5,891 bases of DNA from Sulfurovum sp. (lineage in GTDB: Bacteria > Campylobacterota > Campylobacteria > Campylobacterales > Sulfurovaceae): positions 1 through 5,891 of the forward strand of contig WFYB01000202.1 in NCBI GenBank assembly GCA_015490315.1, read 5' to 3'. A model generated the notes under the pieces. That model searched no databases. It saw nothing but the letters and a program-made list of their open reading frames with translations, and was not told where the DNA came from. Each line of letters opens with the position of its first letter. Position 1 is the stretch's first letter. Of this stretch, positions 1-5,891 are shown piece by piece. The position numbers and the translations under genes were made by a program.

Positions 1-29
1 CTCGTTGATACTGCTATCTCTTTCGCCAT
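1..29 (-). CDS. Start of an unidentified gene, cut by the window edge
   Basis: The ATG at 29-27 opens nine codons, MAKEIAVST, plus two bases before the window ends. It lies nine bases after the sanA-like stop and has an AAGGTG ribosome binding site five bases upstream, so it looks like a genuine next gene of the same operon. Too little is visible to name a product. Confidence 0.6.
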
Positions 30-34
30 TGTAG

Positions 35-40
35 CACCTT
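35..40 (-). promoter_or_regulatory. Ribosome binding site of the truncated downstream gene
   Basis: On the minus strand AAGGTG ends five bases before the ATG at 29. It overlaps the TAA stop (39-41) of the sanA-like gene, which supports both the start of the partial gene and continued co-translation across the junction. Confidence 0.6.
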
Positions 41-689
41 AGGGTTTATACCTTACTATTTCTTTGCCGCCATAATACTTTGGTGTCGTATGTAAAAGAT
101 AGAGATCCAAGAGTGCTTTGACGCGGGCGAGATACTCACGCAGTTTCATACGGTATGCCGCAGCTGTACCGGGGATATCGCCGGCAGCAAACCCGATCGC
201 CTGTTGCCCTTTGGCGTGTGCGATAAAGAGTGCCCGCTCGAGATGAAACGGCTGCGTAATAATGATATAGTCCTTCAAACCAAAATCAAGCCCGGCACGC
301 ACCACCGAATCAAGCGTACGAAACCCCGCGTAGTCTCTGGTGATATAGCGTGCCGGTACCCCCGCTTTGATCAAATCACGGTACATGGTAGTCGTCTCAT
401 CATAATACTTTGTGCCGTTATCACCGGAGACGACGATCGCTTTGATCTTCCCCGCACGCCACAGCTTCACTGCCGCATCGATACGATACCGGTAGAAGTA
501 GTTTGGCTTCCCTCTGGCGATATATTTGCTCGTACCCAAGAGCAGTGCCGCACGCTTTGGCGGCACTTTGGCAACATCATGATAGATAAAAGGCGCAGCC
601 TGCCAGGCAACATAGCGGTCTATCGCCACAAGCGCCGCAATGCCAAGCAGCAGCAGAACAAAAAGGCTCTTTAGGATTCGCCCTCTCAT
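39..689 (-). CDS. SanA/YdcF-like DUF218 membrane-anchored envelope protein
   Basis: DUF218 protein of the SanA branch, 216 residues (E. coli SanA is slightly longer). SanA affects the envelope permeability barrier, including vancomycin exclusion at high temperature; its biochemical reaction is not settled. A basic start (MRGRILK) and one hydrophobic segment at about 8-25 indicate a single inner-membrane anchor with the domain probably on the periplasmic side. Family marks: LLLGTSK at 49-55, a Tyr/Arg-rich stretch around 63-69, VVSGDNG at 86-92, DETTTM at 97-102, DYAGFRTLDSV at 119-129, TQPFHLERA at 145-153, and the C-terminal REYLARVKALLD plus PKYYGGKE that recalls SanA rather than other DUF218 proteins. 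The ATG at 689 is the only start that keeps the membrane segment; no good ribosome binding site lies near it, and the folP stop is just three bases upstream, so translation probably depends on folP. Co-location with folP implies no shared pathway. Confidence 0.88.
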   Translation of the reverse strand: MRGRILKSLFVLLLLGIAALVAIDRYVAWQAAPFIYHDVAKVPPKRAALLLGTSKYIARGKPNYFYRYRIDAAVKLWRAGKIKAIVVSGDNGTKYYDETTTMYRDLIKAGVPARYITRDYAGFRTLDSVVRAGLDFGLKDYIIITQPFHLERALFIAHAKGQQAIGFAAGDIPGTAAAYRMKLREYLARVKALLDLYLLHTTPKYYGGKEIVRYKP

Positions 690-692
690 CTG

Positions 693-1832
693 CTAACGAA
701 GTGCTTCCCACACTGCGAGTGCCTGTTTGTGTTCAGCGACATCATGGCAGCGTACGATATTTGCCCCGTTCTCTACCGCCTTGAGGTGGAGTGAGAGCGT
801 ACCGGGCAGCCTCTGCTCGGTAGGGGTTGGGATGATCTTGTCTATCATCGACTTTCGGCTCGCCCCGATGAGCACTTCACATCCAAAGCGGGTGAAGTGG
901 CACAGGTTTTTGATGAGAGTCAGGTTGTGCTCAAGCGTTTTGCCAAACCCTATACCGACATCGAGAATAAGCTGCCCTCTCTCCAGCCCCAACGCCTCAC
1001 ACTTGGCGATCCGCTCTTCAAAAAAGCGATCCACCTCGACCATGACATCATCATACCGAGGGTTTTGCTGCATCGTCTGTGGGGTGCCCTGCATGTGCAT
1101 GATGCAGAGTTTGGCATCATGCTTACGCGCCAGTTCTATCACCCTCTCATCACTTGCACCGGTGATATCATTGACCACTCCAAAACCGCTTTGCAGTGCA
1201 TAGGCGATCAGCTCAGGAGTATAGGAGTCTATAGAGAATGTCACTTTCTCATAGAGTCGCTCTGATGCGATAAGATCACAGATAGGCTTTATACGTGCAA
1301 GCTCCTCTTGGGGGCTGACAGGCTCAGCACCCGGACGGGAGGAGACGGCACCGATGTCGATGATGTCAACACCCTCTTCGATCATCTGCTCAATACGTGC
1401 TATCGCTTCGGCTCCCTGAAACCTGCTGCCGCCGTAGAAGCTGTCTTCGTTGGCATTGAGTACACCCATGATCTGCAGCGGATAGGTTCTTGGTTTCAGA
1501 AATGACTGGAGTGTTTTGGCGACCTCTTTGAGCCCAAAGGGCTGTGCCAGCTCTTTGCGGGAGAGTATCTCCATATGTTTGCGCGTACCGATGAGGATAC
1601 AGTCATAGGAGGGTTTCTCGCAGGTGATCACCCCACCCGGTACAGCAAGCTCCGCACCGATGCTAAGCGCATCCTGTTTGAGGATATTGGCTGCAGGGGT
1701 CTTGAGATCTTTGATGTAAAAATAGAGCAGCTCCATCTTCTTTGCCATGATCGCAATACCGCCGCTCTCTACCCCAAGCCGCTTCAATGCAGCCTTTTTA
1801 TCCGCCATCTCTCCAAGTCTGTAAAGATACAT
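693..1832 (-). CDS. folP: Dihydropteroate synthase, long form with N-terminal extension
   Basis: Condenses 6-hydroxymethyl-7,8-dihydropterin pyrophosphate with p-aminobenzoate to give dihydropteroate in folate synthesis; a cytoplasmic TIM barrel and the sulfonamide target. From ATG 1832 it has 379 residues, against about 280 for the short form. The first 110 or so form an extension containing KTPAANILKQDALSIGAELA, which I recall from Campylobacterota and clostridial enzymes. The barrel begins near residue 120: loop 1 LNANEDSF (125-132, usually LNVTPDSF), loop 2 IDIGAVSSRPGA (158-169, usually IDIGGESTRPGA), SIDSY with D202, VNDITG with N221, MHMQGTP at 245-251, DVGIGFGKT at 291-299 (usually DPGxGFGKT), GASRKSM with K327, and RCHDV with R361 and H363. 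An in-frame TTG at 1847 is open, but ATG 1832 has AAGGA seven bases upstream. Eleven bases separate it from the helicase stop and three from the next gene. The catalytic residues are present, so it is probably active. Confidence 0.95.
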   Translation of the reverse strand: MYLYRLGEMADKKAALKRLGVESGGIAIMAKKMELLYFYIKDLKTPAANILKQDALSIGAELAVPGGVITCEKPSYDCILIGTRKHMEILSRKELAQPFGLKEVAKTLQSFLKPRTYPLQIMGVLNANEDSFYGGSRFQGAEAIARIEQMIEEGVDIIDIGAVSSRPGAEPVSPQEELARIKPICDLIASERLYEKVTFSIDSYTPELIAYALQSGFGVVNDITGASDERVIELARKHDAKLCIMHMQGTPQTMQQNPRYDDVMVEVDRFFEERIAKCEALGLERGQLILDVGIGFGKTLEHNLTLIKNLCHFTRFGCEVLIGASRKSMIDKIIPTPTEQRLPGTLSLHLKAVENGANIVRCHDVAEHKQALAVWEALR

Positions 1833-1839
1833 CTTCTGA

Positions 1840-1844
1840 TCCTT
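1840..1844 (-). promoter_or_regulatory. Ribosome binding site of folP, deciding its start
   Basis: AAGGA on the minus strand lies seven bases before ATG 1832 and touches the last base of the helicase stop codon (1844-1846). The in-frame TTG at 1847 has only a weak purine run (AGAAG) before it, so the ATG is the better start. The position implies that ribosomes finishing the helicase can restart on folP. Confidence 0.7.
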
Positions 1845-4800
1845 CAATCTTCTGCTAACAAACGGTGAAATATCTTGCCAATATAAGTCTCTCTATCATC
1901 CTTCTGAAAAACAATATGCTTCTCTTCAAGCTCCGCTTTTGTCATAGTGCTTTGCACTTCATTCAGTGCGTTGAAGCTTGTTGTTGAGACGATAAAAAAG
2001 TTGAGGACTATGCTACTGTCTCCAAGTTGTGATTCGAGCTCTTTAATCGTTGCATAAAAATTGACCTTTGCACCATTGGCTACATCCACATTACGCAATC
2101 CTTTGGGATCAACAAAGGTGATGTACTGCTTAGAGTCTCTGATGAGCCACATGATAAAGTCCGGGTAGAAGTTTCCTGCTTCGAAAAAACCCATTCCTGT
2201 CTTGCTCTGATTTCTCAGAACAAACAGTTCCCTCTCTTTAAACTCGGATGCATTGATCAACAGATAGTTTTTGAGATCTTCTATAAAATCTTTTTCTCCC
2301 TCATTCAGCCCAACGGGATTGATAGAGAGTGATAGTAATTTACTGTCTTTGTAGATCAGTGGATTATAGAGGTGTTTGTCAAATCCTATCGCTTTAAAAT
2401 CACGCCGTGAGAGCTTCTTAAACTCTGCATCATCAATCTTACCTTCTTCAAGCAGTTTCTGTAAGCTTTTCAGTTTTGCAATAATATCCGTCTCTTTGTC
2501 CTCTACGGATAATTTATACTCATCGATGAAATTCTTGTCATCGTCATCCAGTTCACGGTACTCCATAAACTGGCTTTCCCATTCTGATTTTTTGAACTCA
2601 TACAGTGCCTTGGTATATGCCTTTACCAGAGCAATGACGATCTCTTCGATACGTTGCAGGCTCTCGAAATTGTCAATGTCCAACTTCTCTTTTGGTATCT
2701 GCAGCGTGTACCAGTCGTTATGGCACAACAACTCCTCTATGGATGCTTTTGAGATACTCAGGTTCACCCAATTGCGTTCATTTTTGAAGCGTTGCAGTTC
2801 GAAAAACAGCCTGTCCGTATTAACAAAGGAGAGTTGCATTTGTGTAAGTTTTGGTTCATCCAATGTAATCTGCTGTGAAGAACTTGTACCTTTTTCCATA
2901 AGATCGAGCTCTTTATATCGGTTGAGGAGAACTTTTTTGAAAACTCTTTGATTGTTTTCGTAGGCAAGTGTGACTTTCTCTTCTCTCTTGAAGTCTTTAC
3001 CCTCTTGCAGTCTCAGTACCTTGAGTCTATGCTTTTTATAGCGTCCATCTTTGATAACAGGCAGAACAAACTCAACTCTTTCATCTGTCGGTACACCTTC
3101 TTCTTCGAGGTACTCTTTAAACTGTCGCATATAATCTGCTTTAACACCAAAGATGTTGAGAGTCTCGACCGCTTGATACTTTTCTTCCAATCCTCCGTCA
3201 TAGCAACGGCTCCGCTTGAGTGAGAAGTTTTTACCCTTAAGCCTGACTCCCCGTCCAAAAAGTTGGATGATCTGCGAGCCCTCTTTTTTCCCTACATTCA
3301 TCAGACCCATCGTGCTTACACGCCAACTGCTCCAACCTTCTGTAAATTTCTTGGCACCGATAAGCAGGTTGACTTTAGACTCCCGATGGTTGATCTGCTT
3401 GAATAAAGACTCCGAAAACTCTTTTTTAGTAACGCTCAAACCATTCTCTTCACATAAGCTCTCCAATGCACCCGTATCACCTACATTGATCACACCGAAG
3501 TACTCACCCTCGCCAAGTCTTAGACCCATCTCACCATCAACACCTTTAAAATTGTCAAGATGCAGAAGCCCGTTTGTATTGTTAAAAAGTTGTCGTAACA
3601 TATCGGTGAAAATATCTTCCGCACCCATTCCCAGTGTACTAAGATAGGTAAAACGATTCATGAAAATATCTTCACGGCTTTTATTGAGCAGTCCGCTTTC
3701 TCCGCTTAGTATCTCTTTAATAGCTTTGGTGGAACTTGATGTGTCTTTGATAAAGTCATTAAAAAAGAGCAAGATGTCAACCACATCCGATACCTTTCGT
3801 TTGTTTTCCGTGCGTACAGAGTTCACACTGCCACCGACAAAGACCATCAGAGGCTTCTCTATAAGGTAAGGCTTCATGAGTGATGGGTTATCTTGGTAGA
3901 TCTTTACCTGTTGGTAGAAACTAAGTAGGCTCGCTACAAGATAACTATGCCGTGCGGCGCTGTCATCTTCTTTGATGTTCAGGATAGTATAGTCTTTACC
4001 ATAACCATCATTGTAAAAATACTTGTAGGAGTAGTCAAATAAAATGGCTTTGGCGTACTCTTGGGTAAGCTCCTTTTTCTTTGCTCCGGTTGCAGCGTTG
4101 ATCGCCTGCCCGAAGGTTGCAGAGTACTCGAAGCTAAAGCCATTGACGCTCAGTTTATCACGGTTCTTCTTCCAGGTATCGCCACTGCTTCCTCTATGAC
4201 CTTCATCGATAAACACAAGGTTGTTGTCTTCAAAACTCTCTACGGCAACTGTTTTGTCACCATCCTCATCACCAAGCTTGGTGATCTCGATGATCTCAAT
4301 GCCGGAAAACCTAAATCCACTTTGTGCCTCTTTGCTAAATATCTCCGCATCGATGTTGGAGTCAGCAAACTCTTTGAGGTGCTGCGTAGAGAGTCCTTCA
4401 TTTGGCGTGAGCAAGAGCGTCTTGTTGATCTTAATCTTGCTTTTGGCATAGTGGTTAAACTGCCTAAGGTTGACATGCATCAGCAGAGTTTTTCCACTTC
4501 CTGTTGCATTCCACAAAGCGAGCTTGTTGAGTTCGTTCTCATCATAGTCGTCTATCTGCTCTTTTTTAGGCAGGTCTTTATTGAATGTCTCCAGATGTGC
4601 ATTGAGCTCTGCAAGGAGTGTCTCTTTGTCCTCAAAGTATTTGTCGAGATAGATCTCCACAAACAGCAGTGTGAGGTATTGAAAATATTTCCACTTGATG
4701 TCTCGTCCAAGTGCCATTGTATGGCGCATAATGTTGCTATCGTACTCTTCCAGCTTATCTTTACTCAGGTGTGGGTTTTCAAAAAGTCTCTGTGTCAACC

Positions 4801-4942
4801 TATGGTAAAAAAGGCTTTGTCCATTCTCATCCATACCCTCAAGCCTGCTCTCTTTGAGGTCTTTACTCAACTCCTCTATGCTCTGGACTTGAAATAAAGA
4901 GAGCATATAGGCATTGAGTACGAGTTTCTGATTAAACTTCAT
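1844..4942 (-). CDS. Superfamily-2 helicase with C-terminal PD-(D/E)XK-like nuclease site, type III restriction (Res) subunit-like
   Basis: Predicted ATP-driven DNA translocase and endonuclease of 1032 residues, close in size to type III Res proteins (roughly 900-1000). From the ATG at 4942: Walker A ATGSGKT at 146-152; motif Ia-like LLLTPNEGLS at about 176-185; Walker B DEGH at 246-249 (a DEAH variant); motif III YSAT at 273-276; motif V region GAKKFTEGW at about 529-537; motif VI QLFGRGVRL at 560-568, with arginine-finger candidates R564 and R567. Near the C-terminus, E921, P927-D928 and D945-P-K947 fit the E...PD...DxK nuclease pattern. An in-frame ATG at 4972 would add ten residues, but ATG 4942 has GGGAGG six bases upstream and is preferred. 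It overlaps Fic by 11 bases, suggesting coupled translation. No methylation (Mod) subunit is visible, so it may be a solo restriction or defence enzyme, or its partner may lie past 5891. Sampled base composition is lower in GC than folP. Helicase call is firm; Res-type function is inferred. Confidence 0.88.
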   Translation of the reverse strand: MKFNQKLVLNAYMLSLFQVQSIEELSKDLKESRLEGMDENGQSLFYHRLTQRLFENPHLSKDKLEEYDSNIMRHTMALGRDIKWKYFQYLTLLFVEIYLDKYFEDKETLLAELNAHLETFNKDLPKKEQIDDYDENELNKLALWNATGSGKTLLMHVNLRQFNHYAKSKIKINKTLLLTPNEGLSTQHLKEFADSNIDAEIFSKEAQSGFRFSGIEIIEITKLGDEDGDKTVAVESFEDNNLVFIDEGHRGSSGDTWKKNRDKLSVNGFSFEYSATFGQAINAATGAKKKELTQEYAKAILFDYSYKYFYNDGYGKDYTILNIKEDDSAARHSYLVASLLSFYQQVKIYQDNPSLMKPYLIEKPLMVFVGGSVNSVRTENKRKVSDVVDILLFFNDFIKDTSSSTKAIKEILSGESGLLNKSREDIFMNRFTYLSTLGMGAEDIFTDMLRQLFNNTNGLLHLDNFKGVDGEMGLRLGEGEYFGVINVGDTGALESLCEENGLSVTKKEFSESLFKQINHRESKVNLLIGAKKFTEGWSSWRVSTMGLMNVGKKEGSQIIQLFGRGVRLKGKNFSLKRSRCYDGGLEEKYQAVETLNIFGVKADYMRQFKEYLEEEGVPTDERVEFVLPVIKDGRYKKHRLKVLRLQEGKDFKREEKVTLAYENNQRVFKKVLLNRYKELDLMEKGTSSSQQITLDEPKLTQMQLSFVNTDRLFFELQRFKNERNWVNLSISKASIEELLCHNDWYTLQIPKEKLDIDNFESLQRIEEIVIALVKAYTKALYEFKKSEWESQFMEYRELDDDDKNFIDEYKLSVEDKETDIIAKLKSLQKLLEEGKIDDAEFKKLSRRDFKAIGFDKHLYNPLIYKDSKLLSLSINPVGLNEGEKDFIEDLKNYLLINASEFKERELFVLRNQSKTGMGFFEAGNFYPDFIMWLIRDSKQYITFVDPKGLRNVDVANGAKVNFYATIKELESQLGDSSIVLNFFIVSTTSFNALNEVQSTMTKAELEEKHIVFQKDDRETYIGKIFHRLLAED

Positions 4943-5891
4943 TTTTAACCTCCCACTTTCCGCCTTTGGCACTACCGATCCGTTCTATTTTTCCTTCTTG
5001 TTTGAGTTTGGTGATCATTTTTTTGATTCCTGACTCACTCATATCGAGTCTTAATGCAAGTTCTTTGATCGTGATCGTACTGTCCTGTCTCATAAGTTCA
5101 TATATTTTCTGGTCACTTTTTAGGCTACTTTTCTGGTCACTTTTTTGGTACTCTATGAGAAATTCTTTTACGGATTGATGAATGCTCTCAAGCATAAACT
5201 CTACAAAAGGGGTACTTTCACCGGCACTTCCTGCCGCTTCAAGTGCTTCATAGTATGCCTTTTGATGCTCTTTCACCACGCTCTCTATAGGGATATAATA
5301 AAATATATCCCGAAAACTTCCAAGTATCACACTCTGCCAGAGTCTTCCTATACGCCCATTACCATCACTGAAAGGGTGGATAAACTCAAACTCATAATGA
5401 AACACTGAACTGGCGACAAGAGGATGCTCTTTGGTCTTGCCAAGCCAGTCAAACAGTTCGCCCATCAGCTCAGGTACACGGTATGGCGGTGGTGCGACAT
5501 GAGAGACACCCTCTTTGCCATATACTCCGACATTGCCACTTCTAAACGCTCCTGCATTTTCCAAAATGCCACCCATCATCCGTTTATGTGCCAAAAGCAA
5601 GTCATCAAGTTTTTTGGCGTCATAGTCTTCTATCGACTCATACGACTTGATGGCACCTTTGACTTCTTCTATCTCCCGTACACTTCCCAGAACTCTTTTG
5701 CCCTCAATGAGTGCCGTTACTTCCTCTTCACTAAGTGTATTGCCCTCTATCTGCAAAGAACCGGTGATGGAGCGAACACGGTTCTTTTTTCGTAGTATTG
5801 GTGTCGTCTTGTCCTTTTTGATGGAGCTGACCTCAGTGATCATCTCTGTGATCTCATTGGTCAGCAACAATATCTTTGAGGTAATGGTGTA
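4932..5891 (-). CDS. Fic-family AMP-transferase with N-terminal inhibitory motif and C-terminal winged helix; 5' end outside the window
   Basis: Fic enzymes usually transfer AMP from ATP to a hydroxyl side chain of a target protein in the cytoplasm. The reading frame is open to the window edge; residues below count from the codon at 5889-5891 (319 visible). The catalytic motif HPFSDGNGRIGR is intact at 172-183, with the catalytic His and the Asp, Asn and Arg expected to handle Mg-ATP. A flap-like stretch precedes it at about 108-143. SLQIEGN at 45-51 fits the inhibitory (S/T)xxxE(G/N) motif, with Glu49 expected to block ATP placement; lying ahead of the Fic core, it makes this a class II Fic. 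Residues 250-262 hold two KSDQK repeats as a linker, followed by a winged-helix DNA-binding domain at about 263-315. The first visible residues, YTITSKIL, resemble the conserved start of this family, so the TTG at 5870 is probably not the start. The stop lies 11 bases inside the helicase gene. The target protein is unknown. Confidence 0.92.
   Translation of the reverse strand, partial: YTITSKILLLTNEITEMITEVSSIKKDKTTPILRKKNRVRSITGSLQIEGNTLSEEEVTALIEGKRVLGSVREIEEVKGAIKSYESIEDYDAKKLDDLLLAHKRMMGGILENAGAFRSGNVGVYGKEGVSHVAPPPYRVPELMGELFDWLGKTKEHPLVASSVFHYEFEFIHPFSDGNGRIGRLWQSVILGSFRDIFYYIPIESVVKEHQKAYYEALEAAGSAGESTPFVEFMLESIHQSVKEFLIEYQKSDQKSSLKSDQKIYELMRQDSTITIKELALRLDMSESGIKKMITKLKQEGKIERIGSAKGGKWEVKNEV
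4949..4954 (-). promoter_or_regulatory. Ribosome binding site of the helicase-nuclease gene, deciding its start
   Basis: GGGAGG on the minus strand, six bases before the ATG at 4942 and wholly inside the last codons of the Fic gene. It is a strong match to the anti-Shine-Dalgarno sequence. The upstream in-frame ATG at 4972 would place this site within the coding region, so the shorter 1032-residue product is favoured. Confidence 0.75.
5105..5145 (-). repeat. Two 17-base direct repeats encoding a doubled KSDQK linker in Fic
   Basis: The identical 17-base sequence TTTTCTGGTCACTTTTT (plus-strand reading) occurs at 5105-5121 and 5129-5145, a period of 24 bases or exactly eight codons. On the minus strand each copy encodes KSDQK in the linker between the Fic core and the winged helix. 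Because the period is a multiple of three, copy gain or loss would lengthen or shorten the linker without a frameshift. Confidence 0.8.

Noticed and set aside
1097..1122. Perfect 9-base inverted repeat with 8-base loop (GCATGATGC / GCATCATGC)
   Set aside because: It falls in the middle of folP over conserved residues of the MHMQG region and has no T tract, so it is neither a terminator nor a clear regulatory element.
1845..1847. TTG start for folP, giving a 4-base overlap with the helicase
   Set aside because: Its upstream purine run is weak, whereas the ATG at 1832 has AAGGA at ideal spacing.
1850..1930. AT-rich hexamers (TTGTTT, TATATT) upstream of folP as an internal promoter
   Set aside because: The spacing of 23 bases is too long for a standard promoter and the stretch is coding, so no promoter was called.
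4061..4897. Long plus-strand open frame (278 codons) opposite the helicase
   Set aside because: It lies wholly across the helicase coding region, which has a complete set of conserved motifs; its translation has no recognisable domain and is rich in Cys and Leu runs typical of an antisense shadow.
5018..5024. Seven-base homopolymer in Fic and several six-base T or A runs in the helicase, considered as phase-variable tracts or frameshift sites
   Set aside because: Phase-variable tracts in Campylobacterota are usually longer (eight or more, often G/C), and the run is not in the frame needed for a classic slippery heptamer.
5290..5311. Perfect 8-base inverted repeat GGGATATA / TATATCCC with 6-base loop
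   Set aside because: It is inside the Fic coding region, AT-rich, and explained by the codons for a Phe-Tyr-Tyr-Ile stretch; no operator role can be supported.

Overview
This window is a single, tightly packed minus-strand gene cluster, read from position 5891 down to 1. No tRNA, rRNA, CRISPR array or insertion sequence was recognised by eye, and no gap between genes exceeds 11 bases. In transcription order it holds: a Fic-family AMP-transferase with a C-terminal winged helix (its 5' end lies outside the window); a 1032-residue superfamily-2 helicase with a C-terminal PD-(D/E)XK-like nuclease site, resembling the restriction subunit of type III restriction-modification enzymes; the folate enzyme dihydropteroate synthase (folP); a SanA/YdcF-type DUF218 envelope protein; and the first nine codons of another gene running off the other edge.

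The organism is probably a member of the Campylobacterota (formerly Epsilonproteobacteria), perhaps a Sulfurovum or Sulfurimonas relative. The main reason is the FolP form: about 110 extra N-terminal residues ahead of the synthase barrel, with non-standard signature motifs, as I recall from that phylum and some clostridia. This is inference from memory of the family, not a search.

The window appears to have two parts. Positions 1 to about 1840 (unknown start, sanA-like, folP) look like a housekeeping operon and are relatively GC-rich: two sampled 60-base lines give 48 and 58%. Positions about 1844 to 5891 (helicase-nuclease and Fic) are lower: three sampled lines give 33, 37 and 40%. This part looks like an accessory, possibly transferred, module placed directly upstream of folP with only 11 bases between the helicase stop and the folP start.

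The genes overlap or nearly touch: Fic overlaps the helicase by 11 bases, helicase to folP is 11 bases, folP to sanA-like is 3 bases, and sanA-like to the next gene is 9 bases. Several ribosome binding sites lie inside or across the stop region of the preceding gene. I see no convincing promoter or terminator, so one transcript probably covers everything.

The most interesting item is the Fic plus helicase-nuclease pair. It has the parts of a restriction or defence module (DNA-dependent motor, nuclease, and a protein-modifying enzyme with an autoinhibitory motif and a DNA-binding tail), but no methyltransferase is visible. A partner could lie just beyond position 5891.
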